From the NCBI GenBank assembly GCA_026389955.1, contig JAPLGY010000263.1:1-6235 (forward strand): DNA of 6,235 nt, in the 5' to 3' direction. The DNA comes from Caldilinea sp. (GTDB lineage Bacteria > Chloroflexota > Anaerolineae > Caldilineales > Caldilineaceae). Below are positions 1 through 6,235 of the stretch, one piece after another (within the stretch, counting starts at the first letter, position 1; the number at the start of each line of letters is the position of its first letter). A program made the position numbers and the translations under genes. Under the pieces are notes generated by a model. It saw only the letters and a list, made by a program, of their open reading frames with translations, was not told the origin of the DNA and did no database searches.

Positions 1-1428
1 AACGGTGCCGGGAAGAGCACATTGATGAATGTGCTCGCTGGCTTGTACAAACCGAATTCTGGCACCCTCCGCGTCAATGGCAATGTTGTCAGTTTCAACT
101 CTCCACGCGATGCGATCGCACAGGGGATCGGAATGGTCCACCAACACTTTATGCTGGTCCCCACCCAGACGGTGACCGAAAATATTTTGTTGGGTTTGCC
201 GGAACCACGCTTTTTTCTCAATTTGCCACGATTTGAACGCAAGATTCAAGAACTGCAGAGCCAGTTTGGGTTGACAGTCGATCCCAAGGCCAAAATCTGG
301 CAGATTTCGGTCGGTGAGCAGCAGCGTGTCGAGATCCTCAAAACCCTCTATCGGGGTGCCAATGTGCTGATTTTTGACGAGCCAACGGCCGTGCTGGCAC
401 CCCAGGAGATTCACGACCTGATCGGAACGATGCGCGCTCTGGTCGCCCAGGGGAAATCAATTGTTTTTATCAGCCACAAGTTGCACGAAGTAGAGGCCGT
501 TGCCGACCGTATCACGGTGCTGCGCAAAGGACGGGTGACCGCCGGGGGCTTGCCAATGGCTGGGCGCACCCGGCGCGAACTGGCCCAGCTGATGGTCGGG
601 CGAGATGTGGTTTTTGAAGTCGCCAAAGAAGCCACCCCGCCGGGCAAAGCTGTCCTGAAAATCCAACAGCTGAAAGCAACCAGCAACAAAGGAACCCCTG
701 CACTGCGTGGGTTGTCGCTGGAGATTTGTGCCGGTGAGATCGTTGGGATTGCTGGAGTTGCAGGGAACGGCCAGAGCGAACTGGCAGAGTGTATTACAGG
801 GCTGCGTCCCTGCGACAGCGGCCAGGTGACCGTCGCAGGGACGCAGCTCACCAATCAACCGCCGCTGACTGCCATCCTGGCCGGTGTCTCTCACATCCCC
901 GAAGACCGAACCCGTGTGGGCTCTGCACCCAATCTGACGATCACCGACAACATCATCATGAAGTGCTATCGTCAGAAACCGATCGGCAACGGCATTACCA
1001 TCGACGAACCCACCGCAACAAAGTTTGCCAATGAATTGAAAGAACGCTACGATATCCTTGCTCCAGGAGTACAGACGTTGGTGCGCAAGCTCTCAGGGGG
1101 CAATTTGCAAAAGGTGATTCTGGCCCGGGAAATTACGGCCAACCCCAGGGTGATCGTCGCCGTGCAGCCGACGCGAGGACTCGACGTCGGGGCTGTCGAA
1201 GCGATCCAACAGCATCTGCTGGAGCAGCGCAAGGCCGGCACAGCAATTTTGTTGATTTCTGAAGAGCTGGAAGAACTGATCGCACTGAGTGACCGCATCG
1301 CTGTGATCTTTGACGGCCAGGTGATGGGGGTCGTCGGCGCTCATGAGTTCAATCTCCACGAAATTGGGCTGATGATGACAGGTACACGGCTGGAAATACT
1401 GCGGTCGCCGCACAACAGAAAAGCGTAA
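1..1428 (+). CDS. Nucleoside/simple-sugar ABC importer, double-domain ATP-binding protein (5' partial)
   Basis: This cytoplasmic ATPase powers an importer of the NupOPQ (YufOPQ)/RbsA type; the permease partners lie just downstream. The window opens inside the first Walker A, read in frame from base 1, so about 35-40 N-terminal residues are missing. In the visible 475 residues, the first nucleotide-binding domain has NGAGKST (1-7), Q-loop Gln48, signature SVGEQQR (103-109), Walker B IFDEP (Asp126, Glu127) and H-loop His159. The second domain is degenerate in the way normal for this class: GVAGNGQSE (252-260) has Gln where Walker A has Lys, AVQPTRGLD (387-395) lacks the Walker B Asp/Glu pair, and SEELEEL replaces the H-loop histidine. 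Its signature LSGGNLQK (364-371) is intact. The family is very secure. The substrate is inferred: a nucleoside is favoured because the two unlike permeases match NupP/NupQ, whereas sugar systems often have one permease. Confidence 0.95.
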   Translation, partial: NGAGKSTLMNVLAGLYKPNSGTLRVNGNVVSFNSPRDAIAQGIGMVHQHFMLVPTQTVTENILLGLPEPRFFLNLPRFERKIQELQSQFGLTVDPKAKIWQISVGEQQRVEILKTLYRGANVLIFDEPTAVLAPQEIHDLIGTMRALVAQGKSIVFISHKLHEVEAVADRITVLRKGRVTAGGLPMAGRTRRELAQLMVGRDVVFEVAKEATPPGKAVLKIQQLKATSNKGTPALRGLSLEICAGEIVGIAGVAGNGQSELAECITGLRPCDSGQVTVAGTQLTNQPPLTAILAGVSHIPEDRTRVGSAPNLTITDNIIMKCYRQKPIGNGITIDEPTATKFANELKERYDILAPGVQTLVRKLSGGNLQKVILAREITANPRVIVAVQPTRGLDVGAVEAIQQHLLEQRKAGTAILLISEELEELIALSDRIAVIFDGQVMGVVGAHEFNLHEIGLMMTGTRLEILRSPHNRKA

Positions 1429-1461
1429 ACAAGCCCTCGGGTTGCTGGGGAGCTTGTCCCC
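1429..1461 (+). promoter_or_regulatory. Hairpin just after the ATPase stop codon, with an alternative pairing
   Basis: ACAAGC (1429-1434) pairs with GCTTGT (1452-1457). Inside it CCTC (1435-1438) pairs with GGGG (1447-1450), including one G-U pair, leaving one bulged A at 1451 and an 8-base loop. The stem begins on the first base after the TAA. No T-run follows, so it is not a standard intrinsic terminator. The same GGGG can instead pair with CCCC (1458-1461), so two structures exclude each other. It may be a messenger-stabilising or attenuating element between the ATPase and the permeases. The role is inferred and could be nothing. Confidence 0.3.
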
Positions 1462-1707
1462 GCCGCTACAGAATTGACCCGTTGGGGTGTCGAGACGTTG
1501 AGCGGAGTTACCGGCGCTTGGCGAGCGTCACTGCCCGCTGGGGTGAACCAGCCCAGAAAAATCGCAGACCACGCAGGAGAGCGGTGGTTGTCATGGCTCC
1601 TGGTATCGAGCAGGTGCGCGAAAAGTTTCAGTCATGCGAACAACTGTGCCACGAAGGGAGGAAAGTGGCTTCTGCCATCCGCCAGGGTGGTTTCCGCCGC
1701 CAAATCG
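1429..1707 (+). other. 279-base gap inside the importer operon, no convincing gene
   Basis: The ATPase and first permease are usually tightly packed in this operon type, but here 279 bases separate them. The permease frame stays open upstream to a TTG at 1474, but that extension does not look like the family N-terminus. The gap contains a hairpin at 1429-1457, a strong Shine-Dalgarno-like GGGAGG at 1656-1661 with no suitably placed permease start, and an ORF of 48 codons (1593-1739) that overlaps the permease start. I saw no tRNA, no known riboswitch consensus and no clear promoter pair. Confidence 0.6.
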
Positions 1708-2835
1708 ATGATGAACCTACCTTTTACCCTGTTGGTTGAAAAGCGCACTGAAGAGGTGCCGCGCTGGCTGCCGGCAGCGACCTCGGTGGGGTCGGTTGTG
1801 TTGGCCTTTGTGGTCAGCGGTGTGGTTCTTGCAATCATCGGCGCCAATCCGCTGCAGGTCTATGGTTTTTTTGCACGTGCAACCTTTGGCAGCTGGGCAG
1901 CTTTTTCGGATACCCTGGTCAAGGCAACGCCGCTGATTTTGGTGGGCCTCGCCTGCAGCGTGGCCTTCAAAATGAAACTTTGGAACATCGGCGCTGAAGG
2001 ACAGTTTTACATGGGGGCCTTTTTTGCCAGCCTGGTGGTGCTGGTGCCGCTGCTGCCGACCGACAGCTCTCCCTGGCTGATGATTCCGGCGATGATGGTG
2101 ATGGGCATGCTGGGCGGCGCGCTGTGGGGATTCCTGCCGGGCCTGCTCAAGGCTCGCTTTCAGGTGAACGAAATTATCACGACGTTGATGCTCAACTACG
2201 TGGCTGTGCTGTGGAATAATTTTTGGATTTTTGATCGCTGGAGCGATGCCGGTTTCCAAATGACGCCGACCTTCGAGCGCAACAGCTGGCTGCCTCGCCT
2301 CTCTGACTACGCGCGCGAATACCCGGTCTTTTCTGGCCTTACCCTGCATCTGGGGGTCTTCTTCGGCCTGCTCGCTGCGGCGGCAGTCTGGTGGATTCTG
2401 CAGCGCAGCCGGTGGGGCTATGAAATCCGGATGATCGGCGACAATCCCCAGGCTGCGCGCTACGCCGGGATCAACATTGCCCGCAACGTCATCTGGGTGA
2501 TGATGCTCTCTGGCGCGCTGGCAGGGCTGGCAGGGATGTCAGAGATCAGCGGTGTCGTGCACAGACTCCAGGAGAAAATTTCGCCCGGCTACGGATTTAC
2601 GGGCATCATCGTCGCCTGGCTGGCCAAACTTCACCCGTTGGGGGTGATTTTGGTGTCGATTTTGTTTGGAGCCTTGATCGTCGCCAGCCGCGAGGTGCAG
2701 CCTTCGGGGATTGCCCAGATGATCCAAGGATTCGTGCTCTTTGCTGTCATCAGCAGCGATGTGCTCCTGCGCTACAAGATCCGCCTGGTGCGCGCCGCCC
2801 CACAGCCCGCTGGGTCCCCTGGAGAGTTCGCATGA
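1708..2835 (+). CDS. Nucleoside/simple-sugar ABC importer permease, first subunit (NupP/YufP-like)
   Basis: This is an inner-membrane permease of the BPD_transp_2 family, 375 residues long, close to the usual 340-370. It would form half of the translocation channel. An N-terminal helix lies around residues 24-45. The family block TPLILVGLACSVAFKMKLWN followed by IGAEGQFYMG spans about 74-102. NEIITTLMLNY lies near 155, the cytoplasmic coupling loop GYEIRMIGDNPQAARYAGI near 238, and GFTGIIVAWLAKLHPLGV near 296. The start at ATG 1708 (ATG 1711 is equally possible) is chosen because LPFTLLVEKR followed by a hydrophobic helix matches family N-termini. The longer ORF from TTG 1474 adds 78 residues without family character. 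The ribosome site is poor: GGGTGG at 1685-1690 is 17 bases away. The gene overlaps the next by ATGA. The family is secure; the exact start is not. Confidence 0.92.
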   Translation: MMNLPFTLLVEKRTEEVPRWLPAATSVGSVVLAFVVSGVVLAIIGANPLQVYGFFARATFGSWAAFSDTLVKATPLILVGLACSVAFKMKLWNIGAEGQFYMGAFFASLVVLVPLLPTDSSPWLMIPAMMVMGMLGGALWGFLPGLLKARFQVNEIITTLMLNYVAVLWNNFWIFDRWSDAGFQMTPTFERNSWLPRLSDYAREYPVFSGLTLHLGVFFGLLAAAAVWWILQRSRWGYEIRMIGDNPQAARYAGINIARNVIWVMMLSGALAGLAGMSEISGVVHRLQEKISPGYGFTGIIVAWLAKLHPLGVILVSILFGALIVASREVQPSGIAQMIQGFVLFAVISSDVLLRYKIRLVRAAPQPAGSPGEFA

Positions 2836-3797
2836 ACCTGGAAGTCATTCTGCATGCCGGGCTGGCGACCGGCACCATTCTGCTCTTTGCGTCGATCGGT
2901 GAGATCCTGGCAGAACGTTCGGGCGTCCTCAACCTGGGGGTCGAAGGGATGATGCTGTTGGGGGCGATGGCTGGCTTCAGTGTTTCGCTGGCAACCGGCA
3001 ATCCATGGCTGGGAATCGCCGCAGCAATGCTGGCTGCGGGCCTGCTCAGCCTGGCCCATGCCGTGGTGACGGTCAGCTTCCAGGCTGACCAGGTTGTCAG
3101 CGGCCTCTCTTTGACCTTTTTGGGGACAGGGCTGGCGTTGGTGCTGGGCAATGGACTCACCGGGCAAAATGCTGCCCTGCTCCCCAATTTTGATCTGGCA
3201 GGGCTGGCTGCCCTGCCGCTGATCGGCCCTGTCTTTTTTATGAACCATAGCCCGATCGTCTATCTGGGCTATTTGTTTGCCCCGTTGGTCTGGTTCTACA
3301 TCGAAAAGACCCGACCTGGAATGCATCTGCGCGCGGTCGGTGAAAAGCCTGTGGCCGCTGACACGATGGGGGTGAATGTCTACGCGCTGCGCTATGGGTA
3401 TGTGTTTGTGGGCGGTTGTCTGGCCGGGCTGGCTGGCGCGACGATCAGCCTCTCAGTTTCGCCGGGCTGGTACAGTGCACAGACCACCTCCGGCCAGGGC
3501 TGGATCGCAATCGGGCTGGTGATCTTTGCCCAGTGGAACCCGCTGCGTGCCGCTCTGGGAGCCTTTTTGTTCGGAGCGCTGCGTCGAGCCCTGCTCGACC
3601 TGCAAGGCCCTCCAACGCTGCTGGGCTTCACCAATCCGCTCTTCATCAACTCCAACTTCGGATTTTTTCTCCAGATGGTCCCGTATCTGCTGACAATTCT
3701 GGCGCTCGTGATCGGCAGCAGAGCTGCGATGCGCAAACGGCTTGGCGCACCTGCTGCGTTGGGCGAGCCCTATATTCGCGGCGAACGGGGCCTGTAA
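2832..3797 (+). CDS. Nucleoside/simple-sugar ABC importer permease, second subunit (NupQ/YufQ-like)
   Basis: This is the second inner-membrane permease of the importer, 321 residues, a normal length for the subunit. It carries the hallmark SIGEILAERSGVLNLGVEGM at residues 21-40, which is characteristic of NupQ-type subunits. Further matches are DQVVSGLSLTFLGTGL (about 86-101), the coupling-loop motif MHLRAVGEKPVAADTMGVN (about 164-182) and GWIAIGLVIFAQWNPLRA in the C-terminal third. The rest alternates hydrophobic helices as expected. The ATG overlaps the TGA of the first permease (ATGA), and GGAGAG at 2821-2826 is a ribosome site five bases upstream, so start and translational coupling are both well supported. 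It should pair with the first permease to form the heterodimeric channel driven by the upstream ATPase. Confidence 0.94.
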   Translation: MNLEVILHAGLATGTILLFASIGEILAERSGVLNLGVEGMMLLGAMAGFSVSLATGNPWLGIAAAMLAAGLLSLAHAVVTVSFQADQVVSGLSLTFLGTGLALVLGNGLTGQNAALLPNFDLAGLAALPLIGPVFFMNHSPIVYLGYLFAPLVWFYIEKTRPGMHLRAVGEKPVAADTMGVNVYALRYGYVFVGGCLAGLAGATISLSVSPGWYSAQTTSGQGWIAIGLVIFAQWNPLRAALGAFLFGALRRALLDLQGPPTLLGFTNPLFINSNFGFFLQMVPYLLTILALVIGSRAAMRKRLGAPAALGEPYIRGERGL

Positions 3798-4337
3798 GTG
3801 CTGCCCTGGACCCATGTTGCCTACACCTGGCTGGCGTTGGACCTGGCACAGGAACAGCTAGGTGCTGCACCCAAGGCCGACTACCGGCTGGTCGGTCTGG
3901 CTGCGACCGGGCCGGATCTGTTTGACAAGCCGTTGGCAGCCCTCTATTTCTATCGCCGTTACAAATCTGCCGTGCTTTTTGCCCATACGCTGCTGGTGAA
4001 TCTTGGGGTCTTCTGGCTGGCTGCAAGCAGGTTCCGCCCGCTGGCTGTCTATGCCGCCGCGTTTTTGGGCCATGCCCTGCTCGACCGGCTCTGGCTTTTT
4101 CCAAATACCTTCTACTGGCCGCTGCGTGGCTGGCGCTTTCATGTGTGGGGCAAGCAGGGCTCCGAGCAGAGCAAGATCGGCAAAGCCTACTGGTATGCCT
4201 TCACACGTCGGCCCGAGCTGTGGGGGTGGGAACTGGGGGGAATTGTGGCCCTGCTTTGGTTTGTCTGGCGTCGCCGTCTCTATCATTGGCCCAACCTGCG
4301 CCAGTTTTTGCGCACAGGCCAGCCCCCCGTACGCTAA
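3798..4337 (+). CDS. Small membrane protein of the YdjM/DUF457-like 'metal-dependent hydrolase' group
   Basis: This predicted 179-residue membrane protein has the spaced polar residues of the DUF457/YdjM group: His6 in LPWTHVAY, GPDLFDKP (Asp40, Asp43), His63 in FAHTLLVN, and GHALLDRLW (His92, Asp96). Those residues sit within or next to hydrophobic helices (about 58-76, 82-100 and 140-156), which suggests a metal site at the membrane. The biochemical activity of this group is not firmly established, so 'hydrolase' is only a family label. The GTG start follows the TAA of the second permease directly, with CGGGG at 3785-3790 as a weak ribosome site. No other start places His6 in its usual N-terminal position. 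The zero spacing suggests cotranscription with the importer, but a functional tie is unproven. The C-terminus is basic and probably cytoplasmic. Confidence 0.75.
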   Translation: MLPWTHVAYTWLALDLAQEQLGAAPKADYRLVGLAATGPDLFDKPLAALYFYRRYKSAVLFAHTLLVNLGVFWLAASRFRPLAVYAAAFLGHALLDRLWLFPNTFYWPLRGWRFHVWGKQGSEQSKIGKAYWYAFTRRPELWGWELGGIVALLWFVWRRRLYHWPNLRQFLRTGQPPVR

Positions 4338-4370
4338 ATTTGCAGACGCACAGCCTGCAAATTCTTGACT
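4337..4370 (+). terminator. Possible weak intrinsic terminator after the DUF457-like gene
   Basis: A perfect 9-bp inverted repeat, AATTTGCAG (4337-4345) and CTGCAAATT (4355-4363), encloses a 9-base loop. Its left arm begins on the last base of the TAA stop codon. The downstream tract TTCTTGACTT is only moderately T-rich and the stem has just three G-C or C-G pairs near the loop, so termination may be partial. It sits where a boundary between the importer operon and the envelope genes would be expected. It could instead be a protein-binding palindrome controlling the next gene. Confidence 0.4.
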
Positions 4371-4397
4371 TGCCCTCCTGAATGCGACACGCACCGC

Positions 4398-5790
4398 ATG
4401 ACCTGGAACAAACCTTCCTTATCGGTTGAACCCTCTGAGAAGAGGCAGACGGGGCGCCGGGTCTTGTTCAATACAGTGGCCCTGGCCAGCGCCAGCCTGT
4501 GGCGAGTTGCCATCAGCTTTGTGCTGCAGGTGCTGATCGCCCGGCAGCTTGGGGTTGAAGGGCTAGGTCAGTATACGATTGCACTGGCGTACTTGAATGT
4601 CAGCCAGGTGGTCGTCGAGCTGGGACTGCCGACGCTGCTGGTGCGGGAGCTGGCCCAGCAGCCGACGCAGCGTCTCAGCTATTTCCGTTGGCTCCTGGCC
4701 ATTCAGCTGCTGAACAGCCTGGTGGTCTGGGCTGTCTTGACCGGCGCAGGCACCTGGCTGTCTGTGGGGCCGGCTACGGCGACTTCTCTCTGGCTGGTGG
4801 GCGCCTCTCTCCCATTTTATGCGATCACCGCAGCGGCACAGACGCTGTTTCAGGCGAGTGAACGTATGGAGCTGGTGATGGGGGTGGAGATCGCGATCAA
4901 TACGCTGATCCTGGCGGCCAGCATCGGAGTGTTGTGGGCAGGGGGCGACGAACTGGCGCTGATCGCCGTGATGATCGGCACACAGGGAGCTTCTGCGCTG
5001 GCATGCAGCTGGCTGTTGGTCCGCAGCCAGCTGTTGGCCGGCAGCCAGGAACCGGCCAGAACCAACCCCATCCTGCTGCTGCGCCAGACCCTCCCATTTC
5101 TCGGGCTGGCGCTGGCAGAGGTCTTGCTGCAAAGACTGGATATTTTGCTGCTGAGTGTGGTCGCCGGTCCGGCGGTGACAGGGCTCTACAGCGCAGCCTA
5201 CAATGTCGTGCGCGTCGCCATGAAGCTGATCCAGAGTTTCTGGCGCGCACTCTATCCCACCCTGAGCCGCCTGCAGCATCGCTCGACAGAACAGTATGAA
5301 CGGCTGCAGGCGCTGAGCCTGCGTTTTGGGCTGCTGGCCTTGCTGTTGGCCGCCGCAGTCGGCTTCGGCGCAGCGGCAGAGCTGCTGGGGTGGATGTTGG
5401 GTGACGAATATGCTGCCGCAGGTGGAACGCCAGCTGCGGGCAAGTTTGTGGATCAGCGTGCTCCACATCGGGGCCTTGCTGGGCCTGTTGCCCCCCCTGG
5501 CAGTGCTCGGGGGGGCTGTGGGTGCTGGGATCGCTGTATCCCTTGCAGGGGCAGCGGGCACCACGGCCGGATTGCTGCTCCTGCGCAGACCGGTCGCAGG
5601 GATTGGACAACCTGGGCTCTGGCTGGCTGCAGGCGTAGCAGGAACTTTGGCGGCTCTGGCACCGTTTGATTGGCGTCTGAACGCGCTGCTGGCAGTGTGC
5701 GCGTATGGCATCCTCTGTTGGGGAACTGGGGTGCTGACCCCGAACGATCTGCAGGCGTTGCGCAGATTGCTGAGCAACCGCGAGCATTAG
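4398..5790 (+). pseudogene. Polysaccharide (O-antigen type) flippase, Wzx/MATE-like, frame broken near 5400-5430
   Basis: An intact relative would flip lipid-linked oligosaccharides across the inner membrane. Frame one, from ATG 4398, reads about 341 residues of clear family sequence: helix one, then IARQLGVEGLGQY (47-59), ELGLPTLLVREL, then RLDILLLS near 247 and GLYSAAYNV near 262. After LGDEYAAA the frame turns into low-complexity Gly/Pro/Arg sequence and would stop at 5669. The family-like C-terminus (VERQLRASLWISVLHIG, then two or three hydrophobic helices to LLSNREH) continues in the +1 frame and ends at the TAG 5788-5790. Relatives normally have about 30 more residues, one membrane helix, between GDEY and the VERQ-like segment, so the lesion looks like an out-of-frame deletion and not a single-base slip. 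No good ribosome site precedes 4398; a TTG at 4365 would add 11 residues. An assembly error is the main alternative. Confidence 0.78.
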
Positions 5791-5795
5791 ATAAT

Positions 5796-5825
5796 TTGTC
5801 GGGAATGGCCAGGCTGGGCTATAAT
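5796..5825 (+). promoter_or_regulatory. Sigma70-type promoter for the glycosyltransferase
   Basis: TTGTCG (5796-5801; four of six matches to the -35 consensus) and a perfect TATAAT (5820-5825) are separated by 18 bases. Transcription would begin near 5832, leaving a leader of about 47 bases before the glycosyltransferase ATG. It lies in the only noncoding stretch between the broken flippase and that gene. A perfect -10 box at this spacing in high-GC DNA is unlikely to be chance, but there is no experimental support here. Confidence 0.6.
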
Positions 5826-5878
5826 TATATGTTGCCAACAGGCAGAAAACGGATGGATTGGTCGAGATTTGCAGGCAG

Positions 5879-6235
5879 ATGATGGCGATCGACTCAGACG
5901 AAAATAGACGAGTGCTGCGAGTGTTGATGATCGCTCCGACCAGCTTTTTTGGCGACTACGGCTGCCATGTGCGGATTCTGGAGGAGGCACGTGCTCTTCA
6001 GCGGCTGGGCCACCGGGTTACGATCGTCACCTACCGCAACGGCCGCGATGTGCCAGGGTTGGACATCCGCCGCACATTGCCTATCCCATGGCGACAACAG
6101 TATGAAGTCGGGTCAAGTAGACATAAAATTGGATTTGATGCTTTGCTCGGCTTGAAAACAGTGCAGCTTTTGCTGCGCGAACGATTCGATGTGCTGCATG
6201 CCCACCTGCATGAAGGTGCATTGATTGCTCTGATG
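5879..6235 (+). CDS. Glycosyltransferase family 4 (GT-B fold), N-terminal part (3' partial)
   Basis: The first 119 residues of a probable retaining, nucleotide-sugar-dependent GT-B glycosyltransferase; the gene leaves the window in frame. It begins with a short polar stretch, then a first beta strand VLRVLMIAP (12-20). The loop SFFGDYGCHV (22-31) occupies the acceptor-side position where many GT4 enzymes have a GG motif. Helix RILEEARALQRLGHRVTIVT (32-51) matches the GT4 pattern of a helix ending in GHxV followed by a strand. FDVLHAHLHEGALIAL near the end matches the DxxHAH segment. The catalytic EX7E motif would be in the missing C-terminal half. Two adjacent ATGs (5879 and 5882) are possible starts; AGG at 5873-5875 is a weak ribosome site. 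Placement after a flippase suggests a role in surface polysaccharide or glycolipid synthesis; donor and acceptor are unknown. Confidence 0.88.
   Translation, partial: MMAIDSDENRRVLRVLMIAPTSFFGDYGCHVRILEEARALQRLGHRVTIVTYRNGRDVPGLDIRRTLPIPWRQQYEVGSSRHKIGFDALLGLKTVQLLLRERFDVLHAHLHEGALIALM

Noticed and set aside
745..1290. Loss of Walker A Lys, Walker B Asp/Glu and H-loop His in the second ATPase domain
   Set aside because: This is the normal state of the second domain in the sugar/nucleoside double-ATPase class, so it is not decay or novelty.
1474..1707. 78-residue N-terminal extension of the first permease from TTG 1474
   Set aside because: The added sequence has no membrane-family character. 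The family N-terminus begins at about 1708 and gives the usual length.
1429..1707. Known riboswitch (for example cobalamin or purine) in the operon gap
   Set aside because: I could not find the conserved core motifs of these riboswitches. Only short local stems are visible.
4365..4395. Promoter for the flippase starting at TTGACT 4365-4370
   Set aside because: The -35-like hexamer has no acceptable -10 box 16-19 bases downstream.
5400..5445. Programmed ribosomal frameshift producing an intact flippase
   Set aside because: No slippery heptamer or other recoding signal is visible. A shift alone would not restore the missing membrane helix, and this family is not known to use recoding.
4563..5777. 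Long open frame of 404 codons on the - strand opposite the flippase
   Set aside because: It is rich in Gln, Arg, Pro and Ser with no recognisable domain and lies exactly antisense to clear flippase sequence, so it is a high-GC shadow. Other minus-strand frames in the window fail for the same reason.

Overview
The window is about 58-60% GC and is densely coded on the + strand only. It runs from the end of a nucleoside or simple-sugar ABC importer operon into a cell-envelope polysaccharide locus. Protein style suggests a Chloroflexota bacterium, perhaps related to Caldilinea or another Anaerolineae. The clues are the NupOPQ-type importer, a small DUF457-like membrane protein beginning LPWTH, and a GT4 enzyme with the FFGDYGCHVRILEEA-type N-terminus. 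This placement rests on recalled family resemblance and not on a search, so it is tentative.

Region 1 (1-3797) is the importer. It holds a 5'-truncated double-domain ATPase (1-1428), a first permease (1708-2835) and a second permease (2832-3797). The two permeases overlap by ATGA, as in a translationally coupled pair. The ATPase is separated from the first permease by 279 bases with no convincing gene, which is unusual for this operon type. That gap holds a hairpin just after the ATPase stop, a strong purine-rich Shine-Dalgarno-like stretch that fits no annotated start, and a possible 48-codon ORF. The substrate-binding lipoprotein (BMP family) expected with this transporter would lie outside the window.

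Region 2 (3798-4337) is a small membrane protein with the conserved His/Asp pattern of the YdjM/DUF457 'membrane-bound metal-dependent hydrolase' group. It starts on the base after the second permease's stop codon, so it is probably cotranscribed with the importer. A 9-bp perfect inverted repeat overlapping its stop codon may end the operon.

Region 3 (4398-6235) is envelope-related. A Wzx/MATE-like polysaccharide flippase (4398-5790) is broken. Its reading frame changes near 5400-5430, and roughly one transmembrane helix that the family has at that point appears to be missing, so it is probably a pseudogene made by an out-of-frame deletion, unless this is an assembly error. A good sigma70-type promoter (TTGTCG, 18 bp, TATAAT) then precedes the start of a GT4 glycosyltransferase that runs off the right edge.

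I found no CRISPR array, tRNA, rRNA, insertion sequence or defence system, and nothing that I would call a new biological system. The items most worth a second look are the broken flippase and the structured gap inside the importer operon.
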